Assembly (NCBI GenBank): GCA_022360315.1
Contig: JAKSDA010000584.1
Location: 1 to 50,659, forward strand
Direction: 5' to 3'
From: Pseudomonadota bacterium
Lineage (GTDB): Bacteria; Myxococcota_A; Polyangia; Haliangiales; Haliangiaceae
DNA: 50,659 bases
The translations under genes were made by a program, and so were the position numbers. This document shows, piece after piece, positions 29,500 through 39,019 of the stretch (its first letter is position 1; each line of letters starts with the position of its first letter). The notes under the pieces were generated by a model. It searched no databases and was not told the origin of the DNA. It saw only the letters and a program-made list of their open reading frames with translations.

Positions 29500-29883
29500 A
29501 TGAACCCGGAGAAAACGATCAAATGGAGCGTATTTCTGCTCACTGCACTCATGGCTTTTTTCCTCGTGAGCAGCCAGGCTGCGGCCGATACCGAAGGAAC
29601 AACAACAATAGATCTTGAGCGCACCGACACCTGCATGAGGGTGACTTACCAAACGACTGGAAAGCCCAACGATGATCGGGACTGGATCGGCATCTACGAG
29701 GGAACAACTGTCCCAGCCTATGAAGACCTCGGCAAATGGAAAGCGTGGGATTACGTCAAGCAGAATGCCACAAACGGTGTCCAGACCATAGTTATGCCAT
29801 CGGGCCACAGAAACAAAGACTATGTGGTCGTCTATTTTAAGTGGGAGTGGACGGTGGCGGCTTCGGCGCTCAGCCCAAAGTAA
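29500..29883 (+). CDS. Small secreted beta-sandwich protein, SKICH-like
   Basis: 127 aa with signal peptide (MNPEKTIKWSVFLLTALMAFFLVSSQAAA). The mature part DRDWIGIYEGTTVPAYEDLGKWKAWDYV ... YVVVYFKWEW resembles the DWIGIFK core of SKICH-type beta-sandwich domains, known from phosphoinositide phosphatases and bacterial secreted hydrolases; the match is only suggestive. It follows the metallophosphoesterase gene in the same AT-rich segment, with a good AAGGGAG ribosome binding site, so a shared origin and role are likely. Confidence 0.55.
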   Translation: MNPEKTIKWSVFLLTALMAFFLVSSQAAADTEGTTTIDLERTDTCMRVTYQTTGKPNDDRDWIGIYEGTTVPAYEDLGKWKAWDYVKQNATNGVQTIVMPSGHRNKDYVVVYFKWEWTVAASALSPK

Positions 29884-29967
29884 TCCACAAGAGCAATTCG
29901 CGGGCAAGCGAATATCGGTCGAGCGGGCGGCGTGCTGGCCAGAATGGCGATGATTGTCGAGATCGAT

Positions 29968-31233
29968 TTACCCTGCAGCCAGAGCTGTGGCGATGGCCAG
30001 GGCAACGAGCAACACCGCGCTCGAGATCCACAGAGCGACACGTCTGCGCCGGTGTGACATCCCGGGCGACAATGCGCTGTGCGGATCGCGGGCGATTGTC
30101 GCGCAGCCGGCGGGTGGTAGCGCTGTGCGGGTACTAGCGCCCATCATGCGATCGACCTCGCTCTTGCCGGAACTCATGACCTGGGATGGCAATAGCGGCA
30201 CCGAGCGATTGCTCAAAAACACTGCCCTGTTGGCGACGACCTGGGGGGCTTGTTCGGGACAGCGACAGCGCAGAAATTTGCCGAGAGCCGCGCTGCCACA
30301 TGCATCGGCGTGTGTATTGAGGTCAGACTGTGCCATGACTTCAACGAGTGCATCGAGAGTGCACCGAGCGCTGGCCGGCCGTGCCCGGCGATCGCGGGCC
30401 AGCATGCGCATACAAAGCGCGACCAATCCGATCGGGATGCCGGGACGATAGATCTCGGGTGGTGCGATCTTTTTGCGCAAGAGCTGAGCCAGCACCTCGA
30501 CGCGATCGCGACCGACAAAGAGCCGGCGCCCGGTCAGCAGCTCGTAAAAAACCACTCCGGTCGAGAACAGGTCGGCGCGGCCGTCGAGTTCCACGCCGTG
30601 GGCCTGTTCCGGGCTCATATAATTCAGCTTGCCCAGCGGCGAGGCACCGGCCCGGCTATCGAGCCCACTGGTAAGATCGCTGGCCAGCCCATCGGGGCAA
30701 TCCGACCCGGGCGGGATGGACCAGTGCGCTCGAGCCAGGGCCCGAGCAATCCCGAAGTCGACGATCTTGACCGCGCCATCCCAGGTGATCATCGTGTTAT
30801 GAGGCGACACATCGCAGTGCACAATGCCGAGAAAACGGCCCTTGTATTGGAACTCGTGGGCATGGGCGAGGCCGCGCAACATGGATGCGACGATGTGCAC
30901 TGCCAGTTCGATAGGGACGGGGCCCGTGCGCATCAATCGGGCCAGATCGATCCCGGACACATACTCCATGACCAGAAACAAAGAGCCCTGTGGGTCGCGG
31001 TCGAAATCGAGGACCGAAACAATATTGGCGTGGTGCAGCAGTGACGCGAGCCGGGCTTCGCGGACAAACATCTGGCCAAACAACGGGTCGCGCGACAGCT
31101 CGAGCTTCATGCGCTTGATCGCAACCGGCCGGGCAAATCCCTCGGCGCCGACCACACGTCCCTCAAATACGTCGGCCATTCCGCCACTGGCGATTTGCAC
31201 TCCGAACCGATACTGACTGCCTGCCCGGGCCAT
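29968..31233 (-). CDS. Ser/Thr protein kinase with C-terminal membrane anchor and HCD catalytic loop
   Basis: 421 aa from the ATG at 31233 (MARAGSQYRFG); an ATG at 31272 or further upstream is possible but not supported by a ribosome binding site. The kinase has a glycine loop IASGGMADVFEG, Lys40, catalytic loop HCDVSPHN139-146 where the usual HRD Arg is Cys, DFG159-161, and SPEQAHG. The SPHN variant is common in myxobacterial kinases. A single TM segment near the C-terminus (RRRRVALWISSAVLLVALAIA) leaves a few external residues. No extracellular sensor domain. The change of HRD to HCD suggests it does not depend on activation-loop phosphorylation in the normal way. Confidence 0.85.
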   Translation of the reverse strand: MARAGSQYRFGVQIASGGMADVFEGRVVGAEGFARPVAIKRMKLELSRDPLFGQMFVREARLASLLHHANIVSVLDFDRDPQGSLFLVMEYVSGIDLARLMRTGPVPIELAVHIVASMLRGLAHAHEFQYKGRFLGIVHCDVSPHNTMITWDGAVKIVDFGIARALARAHWSIPPGSDCPDGLASDLTSGLDSRAGASPLGKLNYMSPEQAHGVELDGRADLFSTGVVFYELLTGRRLFVGRDRVEVLAQLLRKKIAPPEIYRPGIPIGLVALCMRMLARDRRARPASARCTLDALVEVMAQSDLNTHADACGSAALGKFLRCRCPEQAPQVVANRAVFLSNRSVPLLPSQVMSSGKSEVDRMMGASTRTALPPAGCATIARDPHSALSPGMSHRRRRVALWISSAVLLVALAIATALAAG

Positions 31234-31404
31234 GTTGGTTTCGCTTGCGATCCTATCCCGGAATGTACCCATACAGCATCGGTCGTACCAGGTTTTCGAC
31301 CGGCCAATCGACGGGGTAACCGCAGCCTCGGAGCAACCTGATGCGATGCCGAAAATCGCCCTCGTACGATGGCATAAAGGTAGCGTAACCATCTAAAATT
31401 TCAC

Positions 31405-31644
31405 ATGTTTATGTGTTTGTCGGACCCTTCGGGTAGATTTCTCAGGTTGCAGCGCAAGGAGGGTGTACCATGGGCAGGCCGCGACTGTATCGAGAGCCAA
31501 TTCATCTTGCAGATCCGGACCGAGCGGCTGCTTGTGCAAGATGGGTTCAACCCGGCGCAGCAGTTTGGTCATCTCATGCAACGCCTCATTGATCATCCGG
31601 AGTTTCAGAGACTGCGCCACATCCGTCAGACCGGGCTTAATTAA
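31405..31644 (+). pseudogene. HD-domain phosphohydrolase N-terminal fragment (possible)
   Basis: 79 codons ending in HPEFQRLRHIRQTGLN, which matches the first helix of HD-type dNTP hydrolases (YwfO/SAMHD1-like: xPEFQRLRRIKQLG). The frame stops at TAA at once, so the HD metal site is missing. It lies just upstream of the YwgA/Panacea-like gene, and YwfO and YwgA are neighbours in Bacillus, which supports a lost partner gene. Low confidence on the rest of the fragment. Confidence 0.4.
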
Positions 31645-31678
31645 CACCTGACCAGAGATACGAAGCACGAGGGGAACC

Positions 31679-32206
31679 ATGGAACAATCGACAATGCTCG
31701 CCGCGATACGAGGAGTGCTGGCTCTGATACAGGCCAGTGATGGCCGGATCGAAACTCGCATACGAATGCAAAAGGAGGCTTATCTGTTGAAATGGTTGGG
31801 CTGCCCGGCGTTCGAAAACATTCACTTTGCCTATCGCTTTTACGGTCCGTACAGTCGTCAACTCTCCGATGGTCTACGCGACACGGTGACCACGGGAGTG
31901 GTTGTTGAAACCACCGAGGATTGGGACGACGGCAACAAATACTGTTACGAACTTGGCGAGGTGCCGGACGACTTGTTCGGCGAGGAGCTCAGTCCGGCCT
32001 ATCGAGCCGCGGTTGCGCGAATGGCGGACATGCATTGGCGTGCTCTCGAGCTCAGCGCGACCATCGCATTCCTGACCGCCAATGGGCGCACGCGCGCTGA
32101 GGCAACTGCCCAGGCGCTCGAACTCAAACCCGATTGCGCGCCGTGGAAGGTCGCGGCGGCCGAATTGATGGACGACCTGCAGCAGATGGTCTCCGCGGCG
32201 AACTAA
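31679..32206 (+). CDS. YwgA / Panacea-like protein
   Basis: 175 aa. Pattern GRIETRIRMQKEAYLLKWLGCPAFENIHFAYRFYGPYSRQLSDGL is that of YwgA/SocA-like (Panacea) domains, which in many species act as antitoxins or chaperone-like adaptors (RxxLQK ... YGPYS). The C-terminal half is helical. An HD-domain fragment lies directly upstream, as in the ywfO-ywgA arrangement. Intact and with a GAGGGGAACC leader as ribosome binding site. Function in this organism unknown. Confidence 0.6.
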   Translation: MEQSTMLAAIRGVLALIQASDGRIETRIRMQKEAYLLKWLGCPAFENIHFAYRFYGPYSRQLSDGLRDTVTTGVVVETTEDWDDGNKYCYELGEVPDDLFGEELSPAYRAAVARMADMHWRALELSATIAFLTANGRTRAEATAQALELKPDCAPWKVAAAELMDDLQQMVSAAN

Positions 32207-32385
32207 CCGGGATCATTCACCGAGCGCTGGCAGCGTGATCGTGGGTAGCTGGCACCTGGCCGAGAGCGATCGGCCTTGAGAGCCCGCGCCGCCGCCGTGG
32301 TGCGAAACTGCCGGCACAAACTTGAGATCGTCCCATGGCAGCATGAAGAACGGTCTCGTTCGAGCCACGACGAATGCCTTTCTGT

Positions 32386-33318
32386 TCAGTGCCCTTTACA
32401 GGGCAAATTGCTCTCGGCCGGCGGGCAGTGGCCGAGAGCGAGCACATCCATCGTGACCGCGACACCGATGTGAATGACAACTCCACCCCACATCGACCGG
32501 GTCCGCATGGCCAGCGTGCCCAGGATGATCCCGGCAAAGATCGCGCCCAGGGTCTCGGCCAGTGGCTTGCCAAAATGGATCATGCAATAGGGCACGATCA
32601 TCACAAAAATGGCTTTTGAACCCATGGCCCGGCCGAGTCCGCGCAGCATGAAGCCGCGGAAGAAAAACTCCAGGGACAAAAACTGCAACGCGTACAATCC
32701 CTGCCAGGCCAAAAAATCGAAGGAAGAGCGATTTGACCACTTGTAGAATGGATAGGTGCGGTAAAACGATTCGTTCTGAGCAGCGATGACCACCACCGGA
32801 AATACCAGTACAAACAGCAAGAGGTAGATGCGAAAGTGGCGCCAGAATTCTCGTCCACTCAGATAATAGTCGCGCACTCGCTCGCCCGGCATGAGCCAGA
32901 TGGCCACCATCGGGATGATCACATAGCCGAAAAATCGCCAACCCGACCACCAGGCAAAGCCCTTGAGAGTCCAGTACGGATCATCTCGGTCATAGGGAAA
33001 TACCTCGCGATAGACGCCCCGATCACCGTAGTACTCCTGAAGTGCTAACGACACCGCAACCACGACGAGCACCACGATGACCCGCCAGTCATACCAGGTG
33101 GCGTCGGGCGCTCGAGACGTCCGCGGCGCAGGCGTTTTGGCCCTGCGCCTGCCACTGCGCTTGCCGCCGCGCCTGTCGGACTGGTCGGCCGCTTGTGCAC
33201 CGGCCAGACGCGCTCGCTCTTCCTCGGCCGCCTCAGCGGCACACTCGCGGTCGATGTGCCGCCACGAGTCGAGCAAAAACCGCCGGTACAGGCGAGCCAG
33301 AACTCTGACGATGATCAC
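32386..33318 (-). CDS. CPBP-family intramembrane protease-like protein
   Basis: 310 aa. A Lys/Arg-rich N-terminus (to about 80) precedes several membrane segments. The CPBP (Abi) motifs are seen in part: LEFFFRGFMLRG (E-x3-R), PYCMIHFGKPLAE with the second-motif His, and GGVVIHIGVAVTMD with the third. These proteins (type II CAAX prenyl protease family) cleave within the membrane or protect against bacteriocins. The start overlaps the gltX stop by four bases (ATGA), so it is translated from the same message. Substrate unknown. Confidence 0.82.
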   Translation of the reverse strand: MIIVRVLARLYRRFLLDSWRHIDRECAAEAAEEERARLAGAQAADQSDRRGGKRSGRRRAKTPAPRTSRAPDATWYDWRVIVVLVVVAVSLALQEYYGDRGVYREVFPYDRDDPYWTLKGFAWWSGWRFFGYVIIPMVAIWLMPGERVRDYYLSGREFWRHFRIYLLLFVLVFPVVVIAAQNESFYRTYPFYKWSNRSSFDFLAWQGLYALQFLSLEFFFRGFMLRGLGRAMGSKAIFVMIVPYCMIHFGKPLAETLGAIFAGIILGTLAMRTRSMWGGVVIHIGVAVTMDVLALGHCPPAESNLPCKGH

Positions 33319-34811
33319 GACGCCGGCCCGCGATGGGATGCGATGAACTGGGCGCCGAGGCGCAGCCGCCGTCGCGTGAGGTCCTTGCCGACAACTGCCA
33401 TGGTGTCGAAAAGAGGCGGCGAGGCCTTGCGCCCGGTGACCAGGAGGCGGAGCAACATGAATACATGCTTGGTCTTGTAGCCGGTTTCTTCACAGTAGGC
33501 GCGCGACGTCTGCTCGAGGTTCTCAGCGGTCCAGGCCGGCATGGCCTCATACCGCTCGATCAAGGTCAAGATCGCCTTGCTCACGTCTTTTTTGGCCACA
33601 TCACCGATTTTCAGCTTGTCGGCCACCGAACTGTAGTCGAGGTCGCCGGAAAAAAAGTACTCGGTGGCCGGGATGAATTCGTCGAGCCTCTTCATCCGCT
33701 GCCGCATCAGCGGAGCGATGCGCAGAAGATGCTCGCGACCGAGCCGCCAGGATAAAAGAGCGTCGACCAGCTCCTGGTCTGATAGGTCGTGAAGGTATTT
33801 CTCGTTGAGCCAGCGCAATTTGCCCGGATCGAAAACCGGCCCGCCCAGAGACACTCGGTCCCACGAAAAGACATCGATCATCTCCTCGAGGGTGAATTTT
33901 TCCCGATCGCCGCCAAACGACCAGCCCATGATGGCCAAAAAGTTGAGCAGAGCATGGGGCAAGATGCCGGCATCGCGGTAGTAGTCGATCGAGACTGGAT
34001 ACTTGCGCTTGGAGATCTTGGATTTGTCGGGATTGCGCAAGAGCGGCATGTGGATCCATACCGGCGGATCCCAGCCGAATGCGTCGTACAACATGACGTG
34101 TTTGGGCGTCGACGAAATCCATTCCTCGGCCCGAATCACATGGCTGATCTCCATGAGACGATCGTCGACTACATTGGCCAGGTGATAGGTCGGAAAACCA
34201 TCTGACTTGAGGAGAACTTGATCGTCGATCTGGCTGTTGGCGATGTCGACCTCGCCGCGCAGTCGGTCGACGAATACGGTGGAGCCTTCCGAGGGAGTGG
34301 CCAGGCGCACAGTGTGGGGCTCGCCACTGGCGGCGCGCCGCTTGGCCTCGGCCGGATCGATGTCGCGACAATGGCCGTCATAGCCGGGTTTTGCCTTCTC
34401 GGCTCGCTGCTTGGCGCGCAGGTTGTCGAGGCGCTCCGGGGTGCAAAAACAGCGGTATGCGCGGCCGCGTTCAATCAACGTCTCAGTGTGTTGGCGATAG
34501 ATCGCGGCGCGCTCGGACTGACGATACGGTCCAAACCGACCGCCCACATCGGGACCTTCGTCCCACGACAGGCCGATCCAGCGCAGAGCGCGCAGGATCG
34601 CCTCCTCGCTGGCGGCGCGCGAGCGAGAGCGATCGGTGTCCTCGATGCGCAACAGGAACGTTCCACCCTCTTTGCGGGCAAACGCGTAATTGAAGAGTGC
34701 GATATACGCCGTGCCGACATGGGGGTCTCCAGTGGGAGATGGTGCAATCCGCACACGTACCCCATTGCTGGCCGGAGCGTCCGTACGATTCTCAACAGAT
34801 GGCGATGCCAT
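33315..34811 (-). CDS. gltX: Glutamyl-tRNA synthetase
   Basis: 498 aa class I synthetase: PSPTGDPHVGTAYIALFN (HIGH-type HVGT, residues 31-34), TFLLRIEDTD, HVIRAEEWISSTPKHVMLY and KISKRK (about 262-267) as KMSKS equivalent, then the all-helical anticodon-binding domain (WTAENLEQTSRAYCEETGYKTKHVFMLLRLLVTGRKASPPL). It charges tRNA-Glu, and possibly tRNA-Gln for transamidation. The gene diverges from the MYXO-CTERM protease with 38 bases between, and overlaps the CPBP gene by four bases. Confidence 0.96.
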   Translation of the reverse strand: MASPSVENRTDAPASNGVRVRIAPSPTGDPHVGTAYIALFNYAFARKEGGTFLLRIEDTDRSRSRAASEEAILRALRWIGLSWDEGPDVGGRFGPYRQSERAAIYRQHTETLIERGRAYRCFCTPERLDNLRAKQRAEKAKPGYDGHCRDIDPAEAKRRAASGEPHTVRLATPSEGSTVFVDRLRGEVDIANSQIDDQVLLKSDGFPTYHLANVVDDRLMEISHVIRAEEWISSTPKHVMLYDAFGWDPPVWIHMPLLRNPDKSKISKRKYPVSIDYYRDAGILPHALLNFLAIMGWSFGGDREKFTLEEMIDVFSWDRVSLGGPVFDPGKLRWLNEKYLHDLSDQELVDALLSWRLGREHLLRIAPLMRQRMKRLDEFIPATEYFFSGDLDYSSVADKLKIGDVAKKDVSKAILTLIERYEAMPAWTAENLEQTSRAYCEETGYKTKHVFMLLRLLVTGRKASPPLFDTMAVVGKDLTRRRLRLGAQFIASHRGPAS

Positions 34812-34849
34812 GGTGGGCAGCTTGTATCACGCTGTGCTAGGCTGGGAAA

Positions 34850-36196
34850 GTGCGCTATTCATCGATCCTAGTTCTTGTTGTCGGGTCGGTCGCAGGCTGG
34901 GTCATCCACTCGCCCGAGGTCCGCGCCGAACCCAATCGCCAGGTTCCGGCTGACACTGTGTCTGCTGGCCAACCACAAAAAGCAGCGCCGGTCAGTATCG
35001 CCAGTACGCTCAAGGGAGAGGTGGTTTCCAGCCGCTCCTACTGGTCTGGCGGCCGGATCGTCACTGAATCGGTCGTCCGCAACCGCGGTGGCGGCGACGT
35101 GACAGTGAGCCAGATGGGCGGCACGGTGGACGGAATCGGCATGGTCCAATTCCCTGGCCAGCCAGTTCTGGCCCCGGGCGATATCGCTGAATTGACCGTT
35201 GCGGCGAGCCGCTCTGGACTCACCGAAAAGCGAGCCAGCGCTCTTGCCAGGCCGGTATTGCAGGTACTTGCTCTCAATCGGGCCAACCCGGGGCCAGCGG
35301 CAAAGAACCTCTCTTTGCCGGGCGACGAAACGCCGCCTCTCGATTTTGTACGCACCACCAATGATAATGGCGCGCCGCTGCGCTGGTCATCGGGATGTGT
35401 GTTCTTGACCCTGGACAGCGCAGGCACTAGCCAGATTGCCGGCGACAACGAGTTCGCCATCATAGACGACGTATTCTCCACCTGGCAGGACAGCTTCGAC
35501 AGTTGTTCATATTTCGAGTTCCGGCTCGAGGGGAAAAAGAGCGGTGAGGTCGGTTTTGATGGCACGAACATCATCAAATTTCGCGATCGCAGATGGTGTC
35601 GACCGGCCACCGATGAAGACCAAGAGCAATGTTATAGTCGGGACGCAGCTGCCCTCACCACGCTGCACTTTGTCAACGACGCCGAAAGCGATCGCAATGG
35701 CGAAATCCTCGATGCGGACATCGAGATCAACGGGGTCCACTTTGCCGTCTCGGCGAATGGATCGAGTGGCGGCAATGCCAATTGTCTGGCTGATCTGGCC
35801 AACACGCTCACCCACGAAGTCGGCCATCTGATGGGTCTGGATCACACATGTCGTGCCCCTGCCGAGCCTTTCCGCCTCGATCACAAGGGCAACCCGGTGC
35901 CCTCCTGTAGCCAGAGCAACGCGCTGACTCCGGCGATCAGAGACGCCACGATGTTCAACTTTCAGGAGTGTGGAGAGACAAAGAAGACATCTCCCGCAGC
36001 GGATGACATCGACGGTATCTGCACCATTTATCCCCAGGCCTCGGATCCCGGCGATTGCAAGAAGGCAGCACTGTCGAAAAGCGGTGGCTGCTCCGTGGCC
36101 CCGCCAGGCGATCCGTCTGCGGGTGGCTGGTGGGCATTCTGGCAACTCGCTGCGATTTTCGCCGCCGCTTTTTTGTTGCGCCGGCGCCGCGCATGA
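34850..36196 (+). CDS. Matrixin-like secreted metalloprotease with MYXO-CTERM-like anchor
   Basis: 448 aa, GTG start. Signal peptide at the N-terminus. The catalytic motif THEVGHLMGLDHT gives HExxHxxGxxH (H322, E323, H326, H332), the metzincin/matrixin type, followed by a typical Met-containing loop (DATMFNF). The C-terminus SKSGGCSVAPPG, a hydrophobic helix (WWAFWQLAAIFAAAFLL) and RRRRA is the MYXO-CTERM sorting signal of Myxococcota surface proteins. Predicted cell-surface protease. It overlaps the following lipoprotein gene by four bases (ATGA). Confidence 0.88.
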   Translation: MRYSSILVLVVGSVAGWVIHSPEVRAEPNRQVPADTVSAGQPQKAAPVSIASTLKGEVVSSRSYWSGGRIVTESVVRNRGGGDVTVSQMGGTVDGIGMVQFPGQPVLAPGDIAELTVAASRSGLTEKRASALARPVLQVLALNRANPGPAAKNLSLPGDETPPLDFVRTTNDNGAPLRWSSGCVFLTLDSAGTSQIAGDNEFAIIDDVFSTWQDSFDSCSYFEFRLEGKKSGEVGFDGTNIIKFRDRRWCRPATDEDQEQCYSRDAAALTTLHFVNDAESDRNGEILDADIEINGVHFAVSANGSSGGNANCLADLANTLTHEVGHLMGLDHTCRAPAEPFRLDHKGNPVPSCSQSNALTPAIRDATMFNFQECGETKKTSPAADDIDGICTIYPQASDPGDCKKAALSKSGGCSVAPPGDPSAGGWWAFWQLAAIFAAAFLLRRRRA

Positions 36197-36771
36197 CCGA
36201 TTGCCCGAGCGCCAATCTGCCCGCAGCGCGCATGACCGAGCCGCTTTCACGGACGCTCCAGCAAGGAGTCGCGGTCGTTGTATTGGCCTTGCTCGGCAGC
36301 GGGTGTGGTCCGGATCGGCGATCTGTGCCGCCCGGCTGTGTCCTCGACATCGGGCCGGACGATCAGAGCCGTCTGGCCCTGGCATTTCTCATTGCCAATC
36401 CCACTGCCAGCACAGAAACAGGGCAGTACAACCACCCATTCACCGACTTTCGTCTGGCCATCTCAACCGCTGGCAATCCGCTCGCAGTGAGCCAGCCAGC
36501 CGCCGATACGTCGACAGAAACGCGTACACTGGTGCTCGGCCCCGGAGCCGGAGTGCGCCTGGTGCCGCCGATTCGGCTGCAGTTCGGGCACCATGGCCCG
36601 AAACACCGGCCGGCCAGCAAGAGCCGAGAAATCGTCCGCAACGACAACCGACAACTGTCGATCTGGACCATAGACCACCGGCCAGCCCCGATCACCATCG
36701 GCGCCGACATCGACATTCAAGGACTTGCCCCGCGCCGCTGCCAGGCCGACTATCGGCCACCCGGAACCTGA
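36193..36771 (+). CDS. Small lipoprotein of unknown function
   Basis: 192 aa from the ATG at 36193 that overlaps the protease stop (ATGA); a second ATG at 36232 gives a slightly shorter product. Lipoprotein signal VVVLALLGSGC. The mature part is Pro/Arg-rich with beta-like stretches (TRTLVLGPGAGVRLVPPIRL) and no recognised domain. Coupling suggests a role with the protease, for example in its export or inhibition. Confidence 0.6.
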   Translation: MTDCPSANLPAARMTEPLSRTLQQGVAVVVLALLGSGCGPDRRSVPPGCVLDIGPDDQSRLALAFLIANPTASTETGQYNHPFTDFRLAISTAGNPLAVSQPAADTSTETRTLVLGPGAGVRLVPPIRLQFGHHGPKHRPASKSREIVRNDNRQLSIWTIDHRPAPITIGADIDIQGLAPRRCQADYRPPGT

Positions 36772-36824
36772 AAAGGCTCGCGCAATCGGGCGCGGCATCG
36801 GCACCTCGCTCATTGCAGAGCTGG

Positions 36825-38966
36825 CTACAAAAAACTGGCAAGAAGAACGGTGACTCCCATGCCAACGCCCACGCATACGAAAAAAATCACCGTCAAGAGC
36901 CAAACCGGCATGCTCGTGGGCGGCGGAGCAAGCCGGTTCATCAGATGCAGATGCGTGTTTGTATGCATCTGTCTGGCCTGCGCAGGCATTGGGTAGGGCA
37001 TCTGCACATCCCGGTCGAGAACGCCGCCATACCCGGGCATGACACCGGCGCCGACCGCTCCCGGGTCTACACCGGGCGGGCCACCTGGGCCAACATTCTG
37101 GCCTAGAGACTGATTCTGCATGTCGGCCGGGCCGGGAAACTGGCTCCCGTAGGGCGAGGGGATAGGGTCCGGCGGTCTGTCTTGCCCGGCGATCTGAGTC
37201 CGCAGCTCGGCGGGACCGACAAAAGCACCCGCCGGGCCGGACGGCGAGGCCACCTGCCCGGCAGGGGGATGCGACGCCGGCGCGATCTGCGTGCGCATGT
37301 CCGACAGATCGGGAACCTGGCCCGCCGGCATTGCCGGGGCGGGTTGGCCACCCTGGTGGTCAGATACCGGGCCGGTCTCACCGGCGATAATGGTCTTGGC
37401 CTCGGCCGACTCGTCATCCAACTCGGGACCGTGCCCGGATGACGGACCGATCGATCCGATCGCAACCATCCCTGCGGCGACCGATTGTCGGTCGGACTGG
37501 GCGGTGTGAGGTGCAACCGCAGGCGGTCGCCCGGCCGAGGCCGGTGCACTGCTGGACGGGGATGACGAAACTGTTCTCACCGGCACCCCGGGTCCCCGGG
37601 CAGTGTCTATCCGCCCCGACGCTCCGCGCACAAGGTCGGCCGGCGCCGGAATATTCACCTCGACCGAGCCCGAGACTCCATTGGCAGCCGATTTTTTGCC
37701 AGGGGCATTCACGGCTGCGCGCTCCTGTTGGCCAGTGAGCTCTCTGTGCATTTGCTGAACCCGATCGAGAGGATTGAGCTCGATTCGAGTGGCCCCATCG
37801 TCGTCATCTCGCTCTACGTCATCGCCCGTATCGGCCGCCTCTGCCCCGTTCGCAGCGACTCCGGGCAGCTTCGGTAGCGCTTTGGCAGACTGCAGCGCCT
37901 CTTCTTCCGCGGCGGGCTGGGATTCATCCTCGTCGTCCCATTGCTGCTCGTCCACAGTGGTTTTCCGGCCCGCTATCAGCGCTCGCATACGCTCGCCGTG
38001 CTCGTCGATCTCGGTCGCAAAGTGCTTTTCGAAGAACTGCGCCACGGCACCGTGACTCACCGATTTGCCCCGCTTGTGGAGAACCGCGGTCAGCGCCTCG
38101 CCGAACGCCTCTGCACTGGGGTAGCGATCGTCTCGATTCTTGGCCAAAGCCCCGAGCACGATCGGATCAAATGCGGCGTCGAGCTGGGAATTGACCCCGG
38201 AGGGCGGCGGAACCCTGCACTCGAGAATGGCGTGATAGGTGTCGTAGGTGGTTTCGCGCTTAAAGAGCCGCTTTCCGGTCAAAAGCTCGTGGGCAATGAT
38301 GCCCAGCGCAAACACGTCGGTGCGGCGATCGATGTCCTCGCCGAGGCATTGCTCGGGCGACATATAGGCAAATTTGCCCTTGATAGTGCCGCTTTGCGTG
38401 CGGGTATCCCGTACCGCAGCCTTGGCGATGCCGAAATCGACCACCTTGAGCACACCCTCGAACGATATGACCAGATTCTGTGGCGAAACATCGCGATGGA
38501 CAACGCGCAGCGGATTGCCGTCCGAATCGCGCCGCTGATGGGCGTAATGCAACCCGGCACAGGCCTGGATGAGCAGGTCGAGACTGACATCGACCGGCAA
38601 CCGCCCGCCCGGCAATCGCTCGGCCGCCTTGCGGATAACGAACGATAGGGACATGCCGGCCAAATACTCCATGACCATGTAATAGCGGTCTTTTTGCGAG
38701 CCCAGCGCGGTGGTCTGAACGATGTTGGAATGGTTGAGATACGCGCCGAGACGAGCCTCGTCGAGAAACATCTTGACGAACTCGGCGTCGTCGGCGAGAT
38801 GGTCGTGCAAACACTTGACCACCACGTACCTCTCGAATCCCGCCACACCAGCGTGACGGGCCAGGTAGATTTCCGCGGTTCCACCAAGCGCTAACAGCGC
38901 CACGAGTTCGTACTCGTCCAGCCGCTGTCCAACAAGGCTACCGGCATTGCTCGGCGGTTGTGCCAT
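36825..38966 (-). CDS. Ser/Thr protein kinase with disordered Pro-rich linker and C-terminal TM
   Basis: 713 aa. Kinase domain at the N-terminus: glycine loop LLALGGTAEIYLA (first Gly replaced by Ala), Lys51, HRD157-159 in VHRDVSPQNLV, DFG177-179, MSPEQCLGEDIDRRTD. After residue about 330 comes a long acidic and Pro/Gly/Ala-rich region, ending in a single TM helix (PVWLLTVIFFVCVGVGMGVTVLLA). No external sensor domain beyond the TM. It ends 58 bases from the lipoprotein gene (convergent). Its start lies 75 bases from the end of frr and it is probably transcribed separately. Confidence 0.88.
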   Translation of the reverse strand: MAQPPSNAGSLVGQRLDEYELVALLALGGTAEIYLARHAGVAGFERYVVVKCLHDHLADDAEFVKMFLDEARLGAYLNHSNIVQTTALGSQKDRYYMVMEYLAGMSLSFVIRKAAERLPGGRLPVDVSLDLLIQACAGLHYAHQRRDSDGNPLRVVHRDVSPQNLVISFEGVLKVVDFGIAKAAVRDTRTQSGTIKGKFAYMSPEQCLGEDIDRRTDVFALGIIAHELLTGKRLFKRETTYDTYHAILECRVPPPSGVNSQLDAAFDPIVLGALAKNRDDRYPSAEAFGEALTAVLHKRGKSVSHGAVAQFFEKHFATEIDEHGERMRALIAGRKTTVDEQQWDDEDESQPAAEEEALQSAKALPKLPGVAANGAEAADTGDDVERDDDDGATRIELNPLDRVQQMHRELTGQQERAAVNAPGKKSAANGVSGSVEVNIPAPADLVRGASGRIDTARGPGVPVRTVSSSPSSSAPASAGRPPAVAPHTAQSDRQSVAAGMVAIGSIGPSSGHGPELDDESAEAKTIIAGETGPVSDHQGGQPAPAMPAGQVPDLSDMRTQIAPASHPPAGQVASPSGPAGAFVGPAELRTQIAGQDRPPDPIPSPYGSQFPGPADMQNQSLGQNVGPGGPPGVDPGAVGAGVMPGYGGVLDRDVQMPYPMPAQARQMHTNTHLHLMNRLAPPPTSMPVWLLTVIFFVCVGVGMGVTVLLASFL

Positions 38967-39019
38967 GACAGTGCAGAGTAAACGCCGACTCGGCCGACAG
39001 CAACAACCTCAGACGCTAA

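Noticed and set aside
32250..32300. Third copy of the CTAG element
   Set aside because: Only the short GGCCGAGAGCGATCGGCC text is shared; hairpins and CTAG ends are missing.
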